DNA of 59,933 nt from Oopsacas minuta. Lineage: Eukaryota; Porifera; Hexactinellida; Lyssacinosida; Leucopsacidae. Location of the stretch: assembly GCA_024704765.1 (NCBI GenBank), contig JAKMXF010000360.1:1-59933 (forward strand), given 5' to 3'. A model generated the notes under the pieces. The model was not told the origin of the DNA. It made no database searches and was given only the letters and a program-made list of their open reading frames with translations. Positions 1 to 9,979 of the stretch are shown here, in pieces. The first letter of the stretch is position 1. Each line of letters opens with the position of its first letter. Made by a program: the position numbers and the translations under genes.

Positions 1-299
1 ATAGCTTGCAAACCCAGAGAAACATCTCGGATATAACGAGAGGCAGAAGCTTGGCTTACGTTTATTCCACCTCTACAAATTATCTGGAACGTTCCAGAAG
101 CGAAAAATTGAAGTGCCACACAAACTTGCAAGTGGGGGGAAGCAGTACAAAAACGCTCGGTGAAATTCGAATAGTTAGCCATCAACTCTGTAATTTTAGA
201 TATTGAAGCTCTAGAGAAACGGAAACGTCGAACAAGTTCCATATCATCATAACAATCTAGGGGATCATTGAGATCCCTGAAAACTCGTCGACGTGCCAT
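1..299 (-). CDS. PIF/Harbinger (HARBI1-like) nuclease, N-terminal part, runs off window
   Basis: An open frame starts with ATG at 299 and stays open to the window edge (99 codons); the C-terminal catalytic part lies outside. The N-terminus is rich in Arg (MARRRVFRDLNDPLD), followed by a YDDMELVRRFRFSR segment and then SPHLQVCVALQFFASGTF and VSQASASRYIRDV. This is the usual helical N-terminal layout of HARBI1/Harbinger transposase-derived nucleases, which cut DNA with a DDE-type domain further downstream. No stop or frameshift is visible, unlike the broken homologue at 7171-8211, so this copy is either younger or a domesticated gene; the visible part cannot tell which. The start was chosen because the family alignment begins here. 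Confidence 0.85.
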   Translation of the reverse strand, partial: MARRRVFRDLNDPLDCYDDMELVRRFRFSRASISKITELMANYSNFTERFCTASPHLQVCVALQFFASGTFQIICRGGINVSQASASRYIRDVSLGLQA

Positions 300-744
300 T
301 GAGGAAAAGGTTTCTTTTTCTGCGAGAAATAGTGGAATCATCTGTGTCATTTGTTATATTAAAATACTGGAATATTTATATATTATATTTGATCATAATT
401 GTATTTAACAAAACAATCATTAGTGTAACTTGGAATGTATAATTCAGAATGATAGAATTTAACATTATGTACAAAGTAATGCATTCCTTAGTAACAGATA
501 TGTTATATCACAAGCGTTCGAGGAATTCCTTGTAACATTATTTGTGAAGTATTTCATGAATGTAAACCACAATATTATCGTGAGATCATGCATAAAACAT
601 GAAAAGTTTTGAAAATATATTCCTGAATAATTGAAAGTAATTCTGTAAAGCAATCCATCAGAAACTCACAAATTCATGAATATAAGTGATACTTAAGTAT
701 GTACTTAGTTAAGTACATACTTAAGTACGTACTTAACTAAGTAT
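300..744. other. AT-rich flank upstream of the Harbinger nuclease with a terminal palindrome
   Basis: No coding signal was seen. It is probably the 5' untranslated part of the Harbinger element on the minus strand. It ends in repeats of ACTTAAGT and ACTTAGTTAAGT type, which resemble the TTAAG/CTTAG-rich subterminal parts of the complete Harbinger at 5762-8580. Confidence 0.4.
703..742. repeat. 14-bp inverted repeat (palindrome)
   Basis: The arms ACTTAGTTAAGTAC (703-716) and GTACTTAACTAAGT (729-742) are perfect reverse complements around a 12-bp spacer that is itself made of ACTTAAGTAC-like sequence. It sits at the junction between the Harbinger flank and a Tc1 fragment, so it may be an element end. 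Confidence 0.85.
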
Positions 745-1199
745 GCTTAGTGAATACGGCGGCTGGCTCCGTTTTACAACGAAAACTGTTAGAAAACATG
801 TCGGGAGCAATTTTCCAACAAGATGGCGCACATGTTCATCATGCCAAAAAGACACATGAATGGCTCAAAGTCAGCATCAAATGTTTTTGGCAGAAAGGAA
901 TATAGCCTGGAAATTCGCCTGATCTGATTCCCATAGAAAATCTCTGGTCAATTGTTCAAAGAGAACTCGGTTTAAAGGAGCAGCCAAGAGACCTGGAAAC
1001 GCTCGAAAAAATCTCAAATCCGCATGGTCATGTGCCTTACTGAAATATATAAACAACATGATTGATGGAGTGGCAGAACGTGTTATAAAATGTATCAAAC
1101 TTAATGGAGGATATATAGGAAAGTGATCGTATTGTTATATGAATTTATTTTCAAATTATCAATCAATATCTGATAGGACATCAATTGTGAAACACCCAG
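745..1199 (+). pseudogene. Tc1-like (DD37E) transposase, C-terminal fragment with 3' end
   Basis: The frame from about 805 reads IFQQDGAHVHHAKKTHEWL, then CFWQKGI, a stop in place of the usual Trp, and PGNSPDLIPIENLWSIVQRE. These are the second catalytic Asp (QDGA) and the catalytic Glu (PIENLW) of a Tc1-type DDE transposase. 37 codons separate them, which places it in the DD37E group. Two more stops occur downstream (about 1040-1055). The right end is probably CCCAG at 1199 followed by TA (1200-1201), the standard Tc1/mariner target. The N-terminal two thirds and the left inverted repeat are missing. Confidence 0.85.
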
Positions 1200-1201
1200 T
1201 A

Positions 1202-2324
1202 CTATTTCATTGAAGAATTGTTTCTTCATTTTAATGCGATATTCAAAGTACTTTATTGAAATTTTCTTCCCCTTCTTACTCTCCTCTGAAGTATATATGA
1301 GTACAGAGTTTCAGCCAAGCATATGTGGTGACCAGCACATCTGCCTTCTTTACTTTGGATACAAAGATGCACCCAAGTACGGCGACTCCATTGAGTGACG
1401 TAATATATTTTATCGATAGTACTGTAACTTTGTAAATTACCGCATACTAATAGTACACTAAACACTCTTAATTATTTGGAGACCACTGATTTCCTATTAT
1501 TGATACATGCGTATTTTCGTGTGTATTCGTATTATACTTGGTTAACCTTTTGACTATTTAACCGACATGGTTCGGACTAAATCTATCAAGACTTTTCCCA
1601 TTCTATATTTTCTATTCACACTTGGCTAATTATATAGATTATGACCTATGAATTTTCTAATTGTCTCTATAACATATGTAAATTGAAATGGACTAATTCT
1701 GATAACTTCTTTGTGTCCTACAGGTCTGACTTAACCCTAGGGATCATATTTCGATAGATTAAGGACAAAAGTGGCTGAGTTATTAACAAATTACTTTTCT
1801 GCCACAAGTAGCATATGTTACACATCAAAAAGAATATTGGGACTGAAATGCGGTGCGCGCTATTATAGTTATCTAGCATCTCACCCATGATTTCACATAT
1901 GCGTACTACATTTGGCTTTGAGGGCTCTACAAATGGCTGGGATTATGAAGCATTGAACCCACAGTAGACTATAGTGAATTGTACTATTATTGCGGCACGT
2001 GTAAACCGAACCTGACGGGTACTCTCAAATAATAAAAATTGTTTCTAGACCAGCTTTTTATTCTTAATCCGAAATACGCACTTAAATACGATGTTAGGGA
2101 TCGGTCCAGGCATGGGCCAAGTCGGAATTTCTTAAACCCTATTTTATATCTGTATTTAAGTCTGGGCTTGCACTTAAGCCTTTTATTTAATAGCTTCAAG
2201 CCCTTGTCAAACACATCACAATCCTTATTTTGTACTGATGGGCTTTATGTCTGGCATTTTCAACAGCTTCTCCATCATTTCCAAATTTTACTAACTAATA
2301 TCTTGGATTTTAACGCAAACTCAA
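1202..2324. other. AT-rich stretch, nothing recognised
   Basis: Only short random open frames occur here; I see no protein family, RNA gene or repeat that I can support. Confidence 0.5.
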
Positions 2325-3160
2325 ATCACTTGGAGATGCCCCGAGAACTGGTAGCCCGAAAACTGCGACAATAACTAACAATAAAGAGATAGTATGAAGC
2401 TTTATAGTTGAAGATCGACGGATTACGTATAACATGATCCAGAGCACGCTAGGGATTTCAGCATGGGCAGTGAGTAAGATATTACATAAGCTGAGCAGTC
2501 GGTGGATTCTACATCTCTTGACTGATTCCCAAAAGCAAGCTAGGGTTGATTGGTTTGTAATTTATGCTAGTTAAATTCGGTATGTGGAAATCTAGTAGAG
2601 TTTCTCAGATAGTTACAGGTGATGCGACTTGGATATATTTTATGAGCCTGAGATACTGACGCAATCTCAGATTTGGGTTTTTCCTGACGAGGATGGCCCA
2701 ACAGAGGTGGTGCGTGCACGTGCAACTGGGAAACAAATGGTTGCCATTTTGTTGGTAAAAGTGGTTATGTAGCAACTGTACTGTTAACAGAACAAAGAAC
2801 AATAACTGTTAAATGGCATTGTACAGTTTTCTTTCCAGAAGTCTATAAAAACCTCTGTGTACAGCGTCCAAAGTCAGGACTTAGCGGGTTATTTATGCAT
2901 TACGATAATGCAAGCTCTCACACAGCCGGCTCAATCCGAGATTTCCTTGCCGACAAACCCATTCAAATGCTTGACCATCCGCCACATTCTCCTGACCTTG
3001 GACCCTGTGACTTCTTTGTATTCACAAAGGACAAAGATGTTATGCATGGTTCCCGTTTTTCATCTCATAGTGAAGTTGTCGACGTCTATAGAACACCTTA
3101 ATACACTAACCAAATCTCAGTGGTTTGAGATGATAGAAAGTGCTTTTGAAGGATAAAAAG
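2325..3160 (+). pseudogene. mariner (DD34D) transposase relic
   Basis: The reading runs in several frames. From about 2331 it has GDAPRTGSPKT, the linker after the first helix-turn-helix, then EDRRITYNMIQSTLGIS and SSRWILHLLTDSQKQARVDW. Near 2615 comes TGDATWIYF, corresponding to the first catalytic Asp motif (TGDETW). Near 2898 comes MHYDNASSHTA (second Asp) and near 2990 HSPDLGPCDFF (third Asp). 34 residues separate the last two, which is the mariner signature. Several stops and frameshifts make it non-functional. The first 90 or so codons were not recognised and no terminal inverted repeats were found. Confidence 0.85.
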
Positions 3161-3975
3161 TGTGTACAAGCTAGAGGTGAATACTTTGAGAAGATATAAA
3201 AATTTAGTTCAGTATCTTGTTTACTTTGTATGTGGCTATAAACTTTCCGAGTGCGCCTCGTATATGCTAGCTATACGGCGATTATTTGAATATCCATACG
3301 ATAATAAACCAGAAAGAAATCTATATTGGTTTGCATTATCCTACCTAAATCCCTGAATATATTGATAGTTAGATATTTTCTAGCCACACTTTGCTCATTA
3401 AATAGATAATGATAATGAGCTATTTACATATCCAAATTCTAATTGCACAAAACTCAAATGAGATGGAACAATTCTGATTGTATATTTCAATCCCAATGGA
3501 CTGTATTATCCCAGTATGAGTATTTCGAATTGTGTAGGGCATATCCCATTGACTTTCTAGCATTTTGATATCTGTCTACATGTCGCAGAAGTGGCATATA
3601 ACTAGAATCAAAATGGATTACAGTTTTATACTCATTTGAGATTCTCTAAACTGAATTGCAAATATGTGTATAGTTGGAAATAAGTCGATTATTGCAGCAT
3701 TTTTATTTGCATACAAAGTGACGTACACATACGTGATATGTGCCAATTCTGCTACTTGTGGCACAAAATATGAAACTGCTAATAAGTCAATGCCACTTTT
3801 TGTAAACATTTCGAAATATTCTTACTACGGTAATACAAATAAATTATCAGAAAATTGTTCTCTCGTATGACTTTTTATGCAATTTGCAATTGAGTATTTA
3901 CTTAGCTCATAATACATATAATGAACAAATGTAGCTAGAAAATATTGAATTTTATGTACAAGTATTATCTAACAC
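3161..3975. other. AT-rich stretch, nothing recognised
   Basis: Short open frames on both strands show no recognisable domains. Confidence 0.5.
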
Positions 3976-4401
3976 AGCGGTTCTTAACCTTTTTTGGGCC
4001 ATTTCCCACTTTGGAAGACTCAGTCAATCAATTTCCCACCAAATCATGAATGTTATTTAAATATTCAAAAGCACACAGCCATATAATCCTATTTGTTTTA
4101 GAAGTTTTGTAACTTATATATTTGAATTTAGATAATGTATTTTTAATTAATCAACATAACATCTCAGTACATTTTTCGGAAGTAGTAAATTTGCAATGGT
4201 AAATAAGTAATTCAATTCTTTAATGTGATTTTGTATTTGTTTACTACGCACAAGATCGGTTATATCGGGTTCAGTAAAGGAGATAGAACGTCTCAGGTAA
4301 TCTTCCACCTCTAATTTGTTTCGAGCCTTTGTTTTGATAGCAAGTAAGCTTGAAAATCAAGACTCACATAGATAAGTTGATGAGAAAGGTACAATAGTTT
4401 T
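3976..4401 (-). mobile_element. hAT element, 3' end with terminal repeat and transposase C-terminus
   Basis: A hAT-type terminus CAGCGGTTCTTAACC lies at 3976-3990. On the minus strand at about 4396-4215 the translation reads PFSSTYLCES, a stop, then FSSLLAIKTKARNKLEVED and YLRRSISFTEPDITDLV. This is the end of the hAT dimerisation region of BED-finger (SCAND3/ZBED5-like) hAT transposases. A stop after CES and AT-rich decay before the terminus show that it is dead. The element is cut at the undetermined base 4402. A more complete relative lies at 30480-31915. Confidence 0.8.
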
Positions 4402-4402
4402 N
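4402..4402. other. undetermined base (N) at a sequence junction
   Basis: The only N seen in the window. hAT sequence ends immediately to its left and an unrelated open frame on the other strand begins immediately to its right, so it probably marks a short assembly gap or a contig join. Confidence 0.9.
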
Positions 4403-4403
4403 T

Positions 4404-4829
4404 TTTGATGGGCCACAAATCAGAAAACTGATACAAGATGAAGAATTCACCTCACACATGACTGGAGTTGAGGCTGCCGCGTGGTATTCCTTTGTCGATG
4501 TTGTAAAGGGATTCTTAGGCAACACCAAAGTGGCTAACTACCAGAATCTGGTCGAAGGCATGCTCAAGAACTTCCACAGTCTGGGAACCAGAATGAGCAT
4601 AAAACTTCACTACCTCTATAGCCATTTAGAGAGATTCCCTAAAAATCTTGGTAATTTAAGGGAAGAACAGGGCGAGCGATTCCACCAAGACATCAGGACT
4701 ATGGAGGAATGGTACCAAGGAAGATGGAACACTCACATGTTAGCAGATTACTACTGGAGCCATATGCGTGATTGCCCTCAAGAACCTCACAAGAGGAATT
4801 CGTATAAGAGAACTTTCGTTCATGATTGA
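4404..4829 (+). CDS. C-terminal exon of a multicopy arthropod TE-like protein, truncated at the N
   Basis: The frame is open from base 4404 and reads FDGPQIRKLIQDEEF, then AAAWYSFVDVVKGFLGN, MSIKLHYLYSHLERFP, REEQGERFHQDIRTMEEWYQ and GRWNTHMLADYYW, ending at 4829. From memory, proteins ending in the EEQGERFHQDI block recur in many copies in arthropod and cnidarian genomes and behave like the tail of a transposon-encoded protein; I cannot name the family. There is no internal stop. The homology begins upstream of the first ATG (4458), directly against the N, so the 5' part is missing rather than starting here. The short basic tail (PHKRNSYKRTF) fits a natural C-terminus. Confidence 0.6.
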   Translation, partial: FDGPQIRKLIQDEEFTSHMTGVEAAAWYSFVDVVKGFLGNTKVANYQNLVEGMLKNFHSLGTRMSIKLHYLYSHLERFPKNLGNLREEQGERFHQDIRTMEEWYQGRWNTHMLADYYWSHMRDCPQEPHKRNSYKRTFVHD

Positions 4830-5105
4830 TAAGTATTCAGATCATATTATATCTCAAATTATCTGCTTATTACGTACATTCAATTCTGGTTATAATGTAA
4901 TACATACATACTATATGGTATCAGTGAACACAGATTCACGAATGCTGAAAAACACAATTTTACAATATCACGGAAAGTAGAGCCAATTGACCAGAACTAG
5001 TGCCATTTTGGAACTCAGTGACCCCGATATACCGTAGAAATAGTCTCAACTCATCAGCGAAGAAAATGTTGTTGGCCAGTGTTATTGATCCGTCGGTAGT
5101 CGGAT

Positions 5106-5130
5106 CTGCCTGCCCCTGGATCCGCCACTG
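5106..5130. repeat. hAT-type terminal inverted repeat end
   Basis: Read on the minus strand this begins CAGTGGCGGATCCAGGGGCA, a very common hAT terminus. No partner end was found. It may close the degraded element that contains 4404-4829, or be a separate solo end. Confidence 0.5.
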
Positions 5131-5761
5131 CCTATCTTACCTTGCTTACCTAAATTATCTATGTAGTAAAACCTTAATTTCTCTTTGTATAATTAATAGA
5201 TTTCATGCAAATGTCGCCCAATGAAGATTTCCTCAACAAGCTTCTTCACGAATTCTCGAATCTGAAATTGACTATACTGTGTCTATGATTTAGCACACAA
5301 CGTGTATATCTTAGCTGGTTATATGAGTGCAAATGAGTAAATGTTCTAGTATCGGAACTTTCAGAGTCCCTTCAAAGAGTGTTGACAATATAAGGAATGG
5401 ATTCGTAAATGGAATTGGTAGTTAGAGAAATTCCGGGCGTGCCTAAAATACCGGACGTGAAATGGTGGTACCTTCCAAATTTATTCATGCAAAGTGTCTA
5501 ACTTTATTTTTTATGGATGAGATGCCTCTACCTGGTGATTCAGGCCGCATCGACTCCAGAGATGTTGCTATAAATTTTATTGCTGGTTCCCGGTGTGATC
5601 CCATTTAGGGACCACTCATGTAAGAGCATCATAGAGCACCTTAGCTACTTAAAGAAAACTAGCAATATAGGGAGGGAGTGGCGAAATAGTTGGAGTTTTG
5701 TGAACGTGGTGGCCTTAAATCGCTAGTGCTTTTTGGGACATTAAGTGCTATGGGATAGCCT
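5131..5761. other. No gene recognised
   Basis: No coding family, RNA or repeat could be supported in this stretch. Confidence 0.4.
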
Positions 5762-6305
5762 GGGGGCCTTATTAACTAAAATTCTTAAGTCAAATTCTTA
5801 GAATTTTGCTAAACTTTAAGTGAAATTCTTAGAATAATACTCAATTCTAAGAAAATATTTAGTGAGGTAAAGAGGACACTTAACTAATAATTTTTTCTAC
5901 TTTTCTATGAAATTATTATAAATATGCATGTATTCACAAAGAAGATTGTTAATCGCTCAAGACAATATGTTTGATTATCATATCCACATGTTGTAATAAC
6001 CACAGCATGGAACCAGTCGAACTACATACCAACTATATTTAGATAATATTTCTTGATGTCACTCTGAATTGTATTCTGACATCAATAAATGTATTTATGT
6101 AATTATATCCGATATATTTTGAAACATAATAGTGTTGTATCTAAACTAAGGTAAATATAATCAATGTCATTTGAGTGACGTCCTGCAAAATATATGTAAT
6201 CCACGCAGTTTTATCCATTTACGTATATTATCATCGTTAGCTATAAGCATAAATAACAATAAAATGTTAATTAATTATGATAATATCTTAATAATCGCTC
6301 GCATT

Positions 6306-6989
6306 ATGACCACCGAAAAATCGAAAACTTTCTCAAAGAATTTTACTCAGGAGGAGATAATGTTACTCATGGATCTTATTCATGATCAATAATCAAATTC
6401 TTCGGCGCTGTAACATCAACTCTGACTTTCGATGATAAGAACAAAATCTGGGAAGAAATTTCAGGGAGACTCTGAATTACATGGGAATATAAGAGCAAGA
6501 GATAATAGCATAAAAAAATGGTGTAGTATACTATCAAAACATAAGCCTCGTATTGTAGATAAGTTAGCATTAGCAAGAAAAACTCGAGGAGGTCCTGCAG
6601 ATGCTGATTTAAATGAAATAGAAGCTAAAATCAGTAGCATCAAAGGGAAGGAAGCTTTTGAAGGCATTGAATCGGGTATCGATCTCTCTCTTGAATCCCA
6701 ATGTTCAAATGATGAAACTAAAAGGATGCTGATGAGCCCAGTTCCCTCTGAAGATATTGAACAAATAAAGTTTTTCCAACCAACCCCAAGAGAACGTCAT
6801 CGTTTGGAAAATTACGAATTGGAATTGACCAGACGTGGAATATTAGAGAAAGAAGATAAGAAATTGGAGATTTTGGCTAACATCGATTCTAAGCTAGATC
6901 GACTTGGGAGTAAATTCGATCGAGTGATCCAGATTTTGCAACATACAGCAGCGGATCAATCAAAGATACTTTCTCTTCTGATGGCTTAA
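6306..6989 (+). pseudogene. Harbinger Myb/SANT-like DNA-binding partner protein, frameshifted
   Basis: The start is ATG 6306 (MTTEKSKTFSKNFTQEEIML), which opens a Myb/SANT-like domain; an upstream in-frame ATG at 6171 precedes any homology. The frame slips after LMDLIHD (about 6388) to IIKFFGAVTSTLTFDDKNKI and WEEISGRL, and slips again near 6470 into an open frame reading IKKWCSILSK, ARKTRGGPADADLNEIEAKI and, near the C-terminus, KKLEILANIDSKLDRLGSKF, a probable coiled coil. KW followed by K.RGGP is the usual end of the trihelix domain in these proteins. In Harbinger elements the partner carries the nuclease to the nucleus and to DNA. Two frameshifts inside the DNA-binding domain inactivate this copy. 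Confidence 0.75.
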
Positions 6990-7170
6990 ACTATGCCTCC
7001 TCTGCCGCATTTTCAGACATTGCCCCCTTCATTTCCTACTTCTAATTTGTCTTCATTGCCTCATTACTTTCAAAGTCAAGATTAGGAATCCATAATTAAG
7101 ATTATTATGTTATAAGTAAATCAGAGCCTAATTCGTTCATGTGCTCAGTTAATTAATTAAACTTCCTATC

Positions 7171-8211
7171 TCATGTGACACAGTTTATAATTATATTTTC
7201 TCTAACTAAAATCCTATTATCTGAATGTTCAGTGTGGTCTGTTTCGGTGTAGGGCATGTCACTTTCCAAGTTTTCAATATCAATTTGAAGACCACGATCA
7301 ACACAAAACTTATGAAGTATCATGGAGGATAAGATTAGTTTGCAAACCCTCTCTTGGCTATAGCAAAAACTGCCACCAGTCTTGTCCATTGATCTCCATC
7401 TGCTATTCCATATTCCAAAGGTATATTCAATTGTCTTTCGAGTCTTCAGGAAAGCACGATTATACCTTCTTTCGCGAGCTGTAACAGGAGATAGTAATGG
7501 AGTCATTAAATTTGGGCGCAACTGATAACCACTATCGCCGAGAAACCACCCATCAAGAATTGGAATTTCTTTACTGGCGATCTTAAGATTGATTCCTGAT
7601 CGCCGCCATATGAACGCGTCATGTGTGCTGCCTGGCCACTTCACAACTACATCAATAGATTTGAATACATCGTCACATATAGCTTGGACGTTAATTGAAG
7701 AAAACTTTTACGATTAACATAAATTGCTTCGTTGGTGCTAGGTGCAACAATTGGGATGTGTGTGTCGTCTATGCAACCTAATACTTTGGGAAACCCGAAC
7801 TTTTTCCATAAATCCATGCTGTATGCTCATCTGTCTAGCAGCAGTGGAAACTGTATATAGTCTTTCCCAATAGAGCATAATGCATCTATTACACCTCTAA
7901 CACAGTTGGACACTGAGGGCTGGGAAATTCCATGAGCTGATGCAACCACAGTTTGGAAACTACCCGTAGCTAGAAACTGAAGAGTGGCCGCTAATTGAGT
8001 TATCACCGAAAGTGAATGAGATCGGCTTGTCGATCGAGACATGAAAGTCTCAATTTTATCATGCATTTCTAAGAACATTTCTCTTCTGGTTCTATAACGA
8101 GAAATAAACTACATCTGTATACGCATCAAGAGGGTTTAACCTGTCACGAAATATTCTCTGTCGTCGTAAACTGCCTATTTCCAGCTCCAAAAGAACAAAA
8201 AGCGAGGCCAT
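7171..8211 (-). pseudogene. Harbinger DDE nuclease (HARBI1-like), broken
   Basis: The likely start is ATG 8211 (MASLFVLLELEIGSLRRQRI). One frameshift near 8095 leads to ETFMSRSTSRSHSLSVITQL and FLATGSFQTVVASAHGISQP, the helical N-terminal half. A stop at 7827 interrupts the frame before [20 protein letters not shown], which carries the first catalytic Asp, and a second frameshift lies near 7707. The C-terminal frame has VVKWPGSTHDAFIWR (second Asp region), GDSGYQLRPNLMTP and RKTIEYTFGIWNSRWR (catalytic Glu region). The total of about 345 codons matches the family. It is more decayed than the N-terminal homologue at the left edge of the window. Confidence 0.85.
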
Positions 8212-8664
8212 GAGTTTATACAATATTACACAAATGAGAAATGCAATGAGTACCCTTTTCTATCGGATGGGGCAATTTATCTCATTAATGATAAATCAAG
8301 TATACAAGTATAAGGATGTTATTTTCTACTGTGCGCATATCTTCTCAAAAAGCGATTGAAGTCGAATGAATTGTCACAAATTTTATTAATCAATAGCAAG
8401 AGTCAATTAAGTAGAATTACTCAAATATATAAGAATAATCTTAGAATCTGTTAAGTATAGCCAAGTTAAGAATTCATAATGAAAACTAAGAATATTTGAT
8501 GAATTCTTAGAATTACTCTTAGAAATACACTTAGAATTAAGTTAAGAATAATTCCTGGAATTATAGTTAATAATGCCCCTGTTCTCTACAGTAAATTCCT
8601 AGCTATCCAGGAAATTGACAAAGTAATCACAAACAGTTAAAGGCAAAGGAAACTCTTATTTATA

Positions 8665-9977
8665 CGAGGGTCAGTCCAAAAGTTTTGTCGTACAAAGGTC
8701 CTATTTTGTCTTCAATCTAATTAATACAACTCTATATTCTTAGATATATATATATATATATAATGACTCTACTATTAATTTGAGCTATATTCAACACTTA
8801 TTTCCTGAGTAACGCTATTTTATCCATAAACCTGTATACCAATTTTACTATTACTGAATGGAACTGGAAAGAAGGGATTTTAGAGCCATGATGTTTTATG
8901 ACTTTATGCGTAAGATATCAGTGGAGCAGAGTCATGATAACTTGGTGGAAGCTTTCCAAGATCAAGCTCCATCTAGGCGTACAGTGGAGCGTTGGTATCT
9001 AGATTTCAGGAGGGAGAGAACGTCATTACAAGATGAGGCTAGGTCTGGGCGACCTTCAACTGCTGTCACTCCAGAGACTATTGCTGCTGCTGAGACATTA
9101 ATCAGAGAGGATAGCCGCATTAACTATGAGCAGTTTGCTGAGACCCTAAAGATCGGGAAAGCCGCCATCAATACTATTCTACATGATTATCTTGGTGTCA
9201 GAAGGTCTGCGGCCCGATGGATCCCTCATAATCTCTCTGAAATGCAATTAGAGGCAAGGGTAGAATGGTGCAAGTTTATGCTCAAGAAATTTAAAGGAGG
9301 AGAGTATAAACGAGTTTACGACATACTAACATGTGATGAGACATGGATCTATCAGTACGATCTGGAAACAAAGCGGCAATCTTCAATCTGGGTGTTTCCT
9401 GGCGAAGATCCCCTGTTAAAGTTCGCCGGGCTCGCAGCGTTGGGAAAAGATGATGGCTGCTTTTTTCTGTAAGACTGGCCCAGTAGCAATAATTCCTCTC
9501 GAGGATCGTCGTACCGTCAATGCTGATTGGTACATTAACAATTGCCTGCCCAAGGCTTTCGAAGCTTGGAGTTCTCGTCGCCCTAAGACCGGTATCAGAG
9601 GACTTCTCCTTCACCACGATAATGCATCTGCACACACAGCAGCCAAAACATTGGCTTCCTGGCTGAAAATTCGGTCCAGTTGGTATCGCATCTACCTTAC
9701 AGTCCAGATTTAGCACCATGCGACTTTTTCTTGTTCCCAACAATCAAGGAAAAGATCCGTGGAATAAGGTTTGAGAGTCCTGAAGAGGCTCGTCTGGCAT
9801 TTGAAAGGCCCTTTGGAGCCTGCCAGAGGAAAAATGGCATAGTTGTTTCGACAGTTGGTTTCATCGTATGCAACTTTGCATAGATTGTTGTGATCGTTAC
9901 TTTGAGAAACTGTGAAAGTTGGATTAAATTTGTTATTATATTTTTTGTGTACGACAAAAGTTTTGGACTGAACCTCG
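8665..9977 (+). mobile_element. Complete mariner (DD34D) transposon
   Basis: Terminal inverted repeats of 30 bp at 8665-8694 (CGAGGGTCAGTCCAAAAGTT...) and 9948-9977 match at 28 of 30 positions. Each is flanked directly by a TA (8663-8664, 9978-9979), the mariner target duplication. The length is 1313 bp, normal for mariner. The good repeat match and lightly damaged coding region make it one of the youngest elements here. Confidence 0.95.
8858..9883 (+). pseudogene. mariner transposase with few frameshifts
   Basis: ATG 8858 opens MELERRDFRAMMFYDFMRK. Two helix-turn-helix segments follow (PSRRTVERWYLDFRR and YEQFAETLKIGKAAINTIL), linked by ARSGRPSTA, then ARWIPHNLSEMQLEARVEW. CDETWIYQYD holds the first catalytic Asp. 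Frame slips occur near 9410 and 9440, where the protein continues as AAFFCKTGPVAIIPLEDRRT, WYINNCLPKAFEAW and LHHDNASAHTAAKTL (second Asp). Another slip near 9670 leads to SHLPYSPDLAPCDFFLFP (third Asp). All three catalytic Asp codons survive; only small indels break the frame. The enzyme would cut and paste at TA sites. Confidence 0.9.
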
Positions 9978-9979
9978 TA

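Larger units (their letters stand above)
5762..8580. mobile_element. PIF/Harbinger DNA transposon, both ends and both genes present
   Basis: The left end reads GGGGGCCTTATTAACTAAAA (5762 on). The reverse complement of the right end reads AGGGGCATTATTAACTATAA (to 8580), an 18/20 match. Subterminal zones on both sides are filled with repeated TTCTTAGAATT and CTTAGAAT motifs (5785-5860 and 8440-8560), probable binding sites for the element's own proteins. Inside are a Myb/SANT-type gene on the plus strand and a nuclease gene on the minus strand, converging on a gap of about 180 bp. This two-gene layout is typical of Harbinger, which needs both products to transpose. Both genes are broken. I could not settle the 3-bp target duplication. 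Confidence 0.85.
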
